Origin: Bagarius yarrelli
Taxonomy: Eukaryota > Chordata > Actinopteri > Siluriformes > Sisoridae
DNA: 64,000 nt
NCBI GenBank assembly: GCA_005784505.1
Contig: VCAZ01000020.1
Location: 2,389,868-2,453,867 of the forward strand
Direction: 5' to 3'
Shown here piece by piece: positions 58,987-64,000 of this stretch; position 1 is the stretch's first letter, and the number at the start of each line of letters is the position of its first letter. The position numbers and the translations under genes are program-made. The notes beneath the pieces are model-generated. The model was not told the origin of the DNA, searched no databases, and was given only the letters and a program-made list of their open reading frames with translations.

Positions 58987-59728
58987 GGCAGACTCGCACG
59001 CAATGTTCACATACAACAGCTGGTCATCACACATTGCCTATAGTTTTCCTTTTAGTTAAATACCCAATACATTTCCGTCTGTTCAAAAAATAGCTAACAA
59101 ATCCCAATTATTCTATTATTTCTATAAAATGTGTGAAAGAGACAATGAACATTTCCTAATACGGTAAACAAGAAGACACTCGACAGGAACCCAAATAAGA
59201 TGTCATGTTCTTCATGAAAGCATTTACTCGGGACATCAGATCTAATCCGATATGCTTCGGGGTACGTTGTACATCGTGTACATTATGGGGTGAATCTAAG
59301 ACGGCGTGTCAAAACACAATTATATACACAAACAGACTTTCTAAAAACAAGGAAAGAAAAGAGTCGTCTGGCTGAATTCAGAGGAAAAGTGTCACTAACA
59401 CATGGAGGACAGTCGGAGCTGGTGCACATGCATGCCACGAGTGTGCAGATCTTTCCTAATATGCTTAACGTTCTCTGAATCTAAACTCTTCGGAAAGTAC
59501 GGGATTTGGAAAGAAGAAAAATAAGCTAAAATCGATTACTATCCAGTCTTTCTTAGTTAAGACTTAGCCACAGTTTTAGTCAGCTGTGGGTGGCTAAAGG
59601 CATAAAAATAAGTACGTTTTGTTGTTCAGATTAGCCAGTGATAGAGTAGTGCACCAACAGAGACATATGTCTTTTCAAGTTTGCTGTCCGCGAGTACAGT
59701 ACACGCTTATACGTGTGCCCTTTGTGCT

Positions 59729-59781
59729 TTAGTGTGTCGTCTTTTTAGGCGTCTTTCCAAACTTGGCGTCCAAGCCGAGAC
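59729..59781 (-). CDS. slc35b1: slc35b1 terminal exon
   Basis: This exon is 53 nt. The acceptor ends GTCTTGCAG. It completes a Gly codon, then encodes LGLDAKFGKTPKKTTH and a TAA stop at 59731-59729. The lysine-rich end fits ER retention of the protein. Confidence 0.94.
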
Positions 59782-62700
59782 CTGCAAGACAGAGAGAGAA
59801 AACGGGCTGTGATGTGCATTTATGAATCTGTGCTTGTTGTCCCAAGTTACTTAAAATATACCTTTAAAGAAAACAACAACGAAAATAGTGTATAGTACAG
59901 GTCTAAAAGGCATGTTGGGGGGTTGGGGGGGGGGGGGGCTAATGTCTTACTAATTAATAGTTCTAAGTGGGGAAAAAGTTGCACTGAAAAGGCAACACCT
60001 GTATTTTTTTAAGCAATGAAAGAAATTTAATCGCAAATCAGGCAGGTGTTACTGTTATAGTTACTATAAAAAATACAATACAGTACAATAGTCTTAAAGC
60101 GTGTGCATAAGGTTGAAGATGTTTTTCGAACAAGGTTTGGGTGTATAAAATGAATGAGATTTAAATCCCCATCACGTTGTCTGCAGAAGTGGTAGCGCAG
60201 TGGTAAAGGTGTTGGACTGCTAATTGGAAGATCAGGGTTCAATTCCCAGCACCACCTGAGCAAGACCCTTAACCCCCAAGTGCTCAGTTGTATAAAAAAA
60301 AGTGATAAATGCCAGTCGCCCTGGATAAGGACGTCTGCCAAATACCGTAAATGTTGCAATTGAAATTGATTACTTCTTCTTCTCCTTTCGGCTGTTCCCT
60401 TTTAGGGGTCGCCACAGCGAATCATTTGTCTCCACCTTAACCCTATTCTCTACATCCTCTTCACTCACACTCACTAACTTCATGTCCTTGTTTATCGCAT
60501 CCATATACCTCTTCTCTGCCTTCTGCCTGGTAGCTTCATTTCTAACATCCTCCTACCAATATATTTACTGTCCCTCCTCTGTACATGTCCAAACCACCTC
60601 AATCTGGCTTCCCTGACTTTCCCCCCAAAACATCTAACATGAGCCGTCCTCCTAAGGAACTCGTTCCTAATCCTGTCCAACCTCGTCACTCCCGAAGAAA
60701 ACCTCAACGTCTTCAGCTCTGCTACTTCCAGCTCTGCCACCTGTCTCTTCCTCAGTGCCACTGTCTCTAAACCATACATCATAGCTGCTCTCACCACTGT
60801 CTCATCACTGTCTTGTACACCTTCCCCTTGATTCTAGCTGATATTCTCCTGTCACAGAGAATGACATGTTTCTCCACCCATTCCAACCTGCCTGTACTCG
60901 CTTCTTCACCTCTTTTACACTCTCCATTGCTCTGGACTGTCTGCTCTCACTACAGATTACAATGTCATCTGCAAACATCAACATGCTAATGATTATAAAT
61001 TGATTACAACATCTAAAAAAAAAAAAAAAAAAAAATCTCTTAAACAGCTGCAACTCTAATTATCAACTGTACTGAACCCCAATTATTCCTGAAGTAATCA
61101 GAGTTGTGATCATGGTGACGTCAGTCCTGGGCTGCCTACTTGTGGCAAGGAACAGCGGCGGGTCAATCTGAAAGACGCCGTTCGCAGCAGATAAGAATGC
61201 TTCATGACAGGATAAAGACGATCAGTTAGAGTAACTTTGTTCTGAATTTCCGTGACTCATTCCTCTGAGGGGAGCGGTAAACACAAACCACTCCATCTAG
61301 AGTACAATCGAGACACCGGCTTTTCCTTTCGTCTGTAGTCAGCTGATAACAGCTATATTTAGGAATATTAAAAGAAAACTGGCTCATTTCTATGTATATT
61401 GCTTTTTTTTTTTTTTTTTATTAATTTAGTATTTACTTAAAGATCCATAAATATTAATAATAAAATAAAAAACCGTTCCTGTAAATTCCCAACAGAATTT
61501 CCTTCAAAAATATTACAGTTTCTTGGTGGCAAATTCAACTAGGCAGACTTCCTCCTCTACAGCACATGTTTAATAAGAAAAGCCCATGACCTTCAGTGCA
61601 AATAAAGCTGCAAGGAAAGTGTGTGCTGTTCTTTTTAAACATACAGAGGAAAACATTAAACACCATAAAGGGTAGGAGACAGTAAATAACAGACAGTTTG
61701 CACACTAACCCAGAAAAACAAGGATGGTCCCGAACCACTGCAAGGGTGTGATGACGTTCCCGAACAACAGCACAGAACCCAGGATGGTAAAAAACTTTCT
61801 TGTGGTCGTGACGATGGAGCAGGTGAGGGGCCCGAAATACACAACTGTCATAAAGATAAAGGTCTGAAGGGAGCGAAAGAGAGGACGGTGCAGTTACTGA
61901 AACAATATACAAAATTAATATGGGAGAGTTATGTGGAGCAGGTGTGTGTCTTACCTGTCCCAGAGCACTGGTGAAACCAAACAGCAAAATATTATAGATA
62001 ACACTGGGGTAGCGATCAGCAAAGCTCAGGAACTCCCACACCTCACCTGTCCACAAAACGGCTAGGAAAAAAAAAAAAAACAGCGAATCAGAGACACTCT
62101 ATAAGCATCCAAACATTTCAGTTGGACTGGACTATTAAACACAGTAATCGTTATTACACTGGCATATTTTTATATACCGTTATTTAAACCCTAAGCAGAG
62201 AAAACAAATTTTATTTCATGGTTCCACCAGAGTGAGTCATGAGATTATGAACAGTGTGCTGTGCTGAAAGATTAAAAGCGAGAACTCTGTGGAACAGATG
62301 CTGCTTGGACTCAGCTGAGTCTGACCAGCTGCCTTTAACACCAATTCTTTTGAAAAAATAAAAATAAATTGAAAAAAAAAAAATAAAAATCAGTACCTAA
62401 ACTACACTGGTGCGCCAGCTCCCCCTACCGACTACTGCTAGGAATGGCAGGGACAAAATGTTAATGCGTTACAGATTTACTTCAGGACCTCATTAAATTT
62501 AAATATAAAGCATAAATAATAATAAAAAAAATTAATGGATGACCGAGGACTCGTCTTTGTTTCAGGTTTGATGTGATCATGAGGATGACATCTGGAAAGA
62601 AATTTCCAAATAAGAGCTAAACTGAAACACTTTAATTAGATGTTGTTTCATGTTTGCACTTCACCTCACAGGTATATACATTATCAAGTCAAAGGAGATG

Positions 62701-63850
62701 GTCTGACAAACTCCTTCTAAATTACATGGTCCAAGACACGGATTTATTCTCTACACTTACACTAACGGCATTTGGCAAACACTCTCATCCAGAGCGACTT
62801 ACATTTGTCTTTTATTTAGACAACTGGGGGTTAAGCTCAGGGGGGTCCAGCAGTGGTGACTTCTTGGTGCTGGGAATCAAACCCAGATCTTCCAATTTTC
62901 AGTTCAACTGCACTACCACTTCCCTGTGTTTCTGTTTACAAAGTTTGGACCCGCTCCCACATTTGGACCAGCCCTCTAAACAATGACTTTAATAATTCTG
63001 CTATTCATTACTTTAGTTATTAAGGTGGAATAATCGTTTGTTAGATTCCCCACAAACAGCATGCTACAGTTTATAGTGATGGAGCAGGTGCTACTGCATG
63101 CCAGCCACAACGGCTGAACGATTGTGGAAGAAAAAAAGTCGAATTGGAATACAGAAAATTTCACCAAAAGAGGATAAGAGACTAGGAGATCGTTCAATGC
63201 AAAGAAATGGCGGTTTGTCATAGTTTAAAATATATATTATATTATATCAATATATCTCTTGATCAGTAATGCTCATTTATCTGTACACTCGTAACAAAAT
63301 AATTAAGCAGTCACTCCGCCCATGTCATTTCCTGTCACAGACTGACTCACCCTCCTATTAAAGAAAGGACAAATTACCAGAAAAAGTAAAGAATAGACTT
63401 ATTACTGCTGCCAGCACACTAAGAGTGTAAATCTGGAGAAGTCACAATGAAATTACTAAATAAAAGCAAAGACCAACATAACACAACACAGTTTAAAACA
63501 TTTCTGGCATTTTGGCAAACACCATCATCCAGAGCGACCTACATTTATCTCCGGCATACAACTGAGCAATTGGGGGTTAAGGGCCTTGCTCAGAGGCCCA
63601 GCAGTGGTGGCTTGGTGTAGTTGGGAATTGAACCCGATCTTCTGGTTGGCACCTCAACCACTGCGCTACCACTCCCCCCCCCACGACAGACCTTTATTCT
63701 GTTTAATATTGAAAAGGACATACATAAACCCAACATCAGCGTTGACCACAGATTTACGTTTAGCATCATGTGATTGGCTCCTGTTTGGTAGTGCCCCCTC
63801 ATGTGATCCTGAGCCACACCCGTCAGACCGTCCAGAGTCAGGGACAGGAG
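59729..63850 (-). CDS. slc35b1: SLC35B1 ER nucleotide transporter, C-terminal half (partial gene)
   Basis: SLC35B1 is a nucleotide-sugar-transporter family protein of the ER membrane, reported to exchange ADP and ATP across it. Four coding exons are present: 63850-63724, 62061-61955, 61863-61710 and 59781-59729. Together they give 146 residues, just under half of the roughly 320-residue protein. Diagnostic blocks in order are LLSLTLDGLTGVAQDHM, NHMMLNVNLWSTLMLGL, GEVWEFLSFADRYPSVIYN, ILLFGFTSALGQ, TFIFMTVVYFGPLTCSI, TTTRKFFTILGS, QWFGTILVFLG and GLDAKFGKTPKKTTH. The C-terminal KKTTH resembles the dilysine-type ER-retrieval end of this protein. All junctions are GT/AG and in frame. The 5' exons lie beyond 64,000. 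A LINE and a SINE sit in the last intron. Confidence 0.96.
60186..60360 (+). mobile_element. tRNA-derived SINE, family A, best-preserved promoter
   Basis: The A box TAGCGCAGTGG (60,193-60,203) and B box GGTTCAATTCC (60,236-60,246) both match the RNA polymerase III consensus exactly. The body AGCACCACCTGAGCAAG is shortened, and the tail CAGTCGCCCTGGATAAGG to AATACCGTAAATG is intact. It lies in the last slc35b1 intron, antisense to the gene. Confidence 0.9.
60374..60996 (-). mobile_element. 5'-truncated LINE (reverse transcriptase C-terminus) with 11 bp target duplication
   Basis: The minus strand encodes MLMFADDIVICSES, the FADD form of the reverse-transcriptase catalytic motif. After an internal deletion and frame change comes YGLETVALRKRQ, then ELEVAELKTLRF, LDRIRNEFLRRTAHV and VREARLRWFGHVQRRDS, the typical post-RT region of fish RTE-like LINEs. 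The 3' end CTGTGGCGACCCCTAAAAGG and AGAAGAAG tail is shared with 8,084. Identical AAATTGATTAC flanks (60,363-60,373 and 60,997-61,007) mark target-primed insertion. It is not functional and sits in an slc35b1 intron in the same orientation as the gene. Confidence 0.88.
61008..61709. other. slc35b1 last intron, remainder
   Basis: A poly-A run lies near 61,015-61,035 and a T run near 61,405-61,420. Nothing else is recognised. Confidence 0.4.
61710..61863 (-). CDS. slc35b1: slc35b1 penultimate exon
   Basis: This exon is 154 nt. The acceptor ends TCCCTTCAG and the donor is GTTAGT. It encodes TFIFMTVVYFGPLTCSIV, TTTRKFFTILGSVLLFG and NVITPLQWFGTILVFLG. This covers two membrane helices and the TTTRKFF loop that is highly conserved in this subfamily. 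Confidence 0.95.
61955..62061 (-). CDS. slc35b1: slc35b1 internal exon
   Basis: This exon is 107 nt. The acceptor is a long T tract followed by CCTAG and the donor is GTAAGA. It completes a split Ser codon, then encodes VLWTGEVWEFLSFADRY and the membrane segment PSVIYNILLFGFTSALGQ. The next intron is only 91 bp. Confidence 0.95.
62062..62759. other. slc35b1 intron, nothing recognised
   Basis: AT-rich intronic sequence with A runs near 62,067-62,080 and 62,373-62,381. Confidence 0.35.
62760..62926 (-). mobile_element. tRNA-derived SINE, family A, in slc35b1 intron
   Basis: In reverse orientation: GGCATTTGGCAAACACTC, AGAGCGACTTACATTTG, GTGCTGGGAATCAAACCC and CACTACCACTTCCC. Confidence 0.85.
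63500..63682 (-). mobile_element. tRNA-derived SINE, family A, next to an slc35b1 exon
   Basis: In reverse orientation: TTTCTGGCATTTTGGCAAAC, GGGCCTTGCTCAGAGGCCC, GTTGGGAATTGAACCC and CACTGCGCTACCACTCCCC, ending in a C9 run. It ends about 40 bp from the exon at 63,724. Confidence 0.88.
63724..63850 (-). CDS. slc35b1: slc35b1 internal exon (first in window)
   Basis: This exon is 127 nt. The acceptor ends TTGGATGCAG and the donor is GTATGT. It encodes LLSLTLDGLTGVAQDHM through NLWSTLMLGL and ends in phase 1. The 150 bp between it and the window end is intron. Confidence 0.93.
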
Positions 63851-64000
63851 CTGCATCCAAAGAAACATAGACGGTTATTAATATTCTGCTTAAGATGTTT
63901 GTATGTGTACAGTTTATAAATATGACGTGAAACCAATTATAGTCAAATATTGGTACACTTAAAAAGCTGCAAAATAAAAGTTTCTTCTCTTCTCAAACCA

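Noticed and set aside
61535..62056. 173-codon minus-strand frame as a single exon
   Set aside because: It crosses the 91 bp slc35b1 intron and leaves the family reading frame after each exon. The spliced model fits the protein better.

Overview
The window is vertebrate nuclear DNA, almost certainly from a teleost fish. Two genes have recognisable vertebrate exons with GT/AG introns. The rest is AT-rich and full of fish-type dispersed repeats: tRNA-derived SINEs with intact A and B boxes, a LINE fragment, LTRs with target-site duplications, hAT-like and Tc1-like debris, and many microsatellites. The species cannot be named from this window.

The genes are all in the right-hand 12 kb and both lie on the minus strand. 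An NDUFA4-family gene (mitochondrial complex IV-associated subunit) has four coding exons between 57,571 and 52,565. About 1.4 kb upstream of its start codon is the 3' end of slc35b1, an endoplasmic-reticulum nucleotide transporter. Its last four coding exons lie between 63,850 and 59,729, and its earlier exons are beyond the window. The two genes lie head to tail. They work in different organelles and nothing suggests a shared function.

Positions 1-52,500 hold no protein-coding exon I can recognise. This gene-poor stretch has three components. First, there are two large related tandem arrays, at 2,041-6,294 and 16,386-18,310. Both are nearly free of cytosine on the plus strand and built from GGGTT and AATAAA words. 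Second, there are scattered repeats: at least a dozen copies or fragments of one tRNA-derived SINE family, two solo LTRs, four fragments of a second LTR-like family, inverted-repeat elements, and a 273 bp GATA tract. Third, there are islands of balanced, non-repetitive sequence rich in TAAT/ATTA homeodomain cores (near 8.7, 13.4, 18.9, 24.1, 27.1, 32.4, 35.1, 40.0, 42.0 and 42.5 kb). These look like conserved non-coding elements, but only an alignment can show that.

The observations most worth checking are the cytosine-depleted arrays, an apparent loss of the canonical ndufa4 stop codon that adds 23 residues, an ndufa4 copy linked to slc35b1, an 836 bp long-inverted-repeat element in ndufa4 intron 1, a second inverted-repeat element split by a SINE, and a perfect 20 bp palindrome with opposed homeodomain half-sites. 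I found no CRISPR, operon or bacterial-type system and no clear new enzymatic system.
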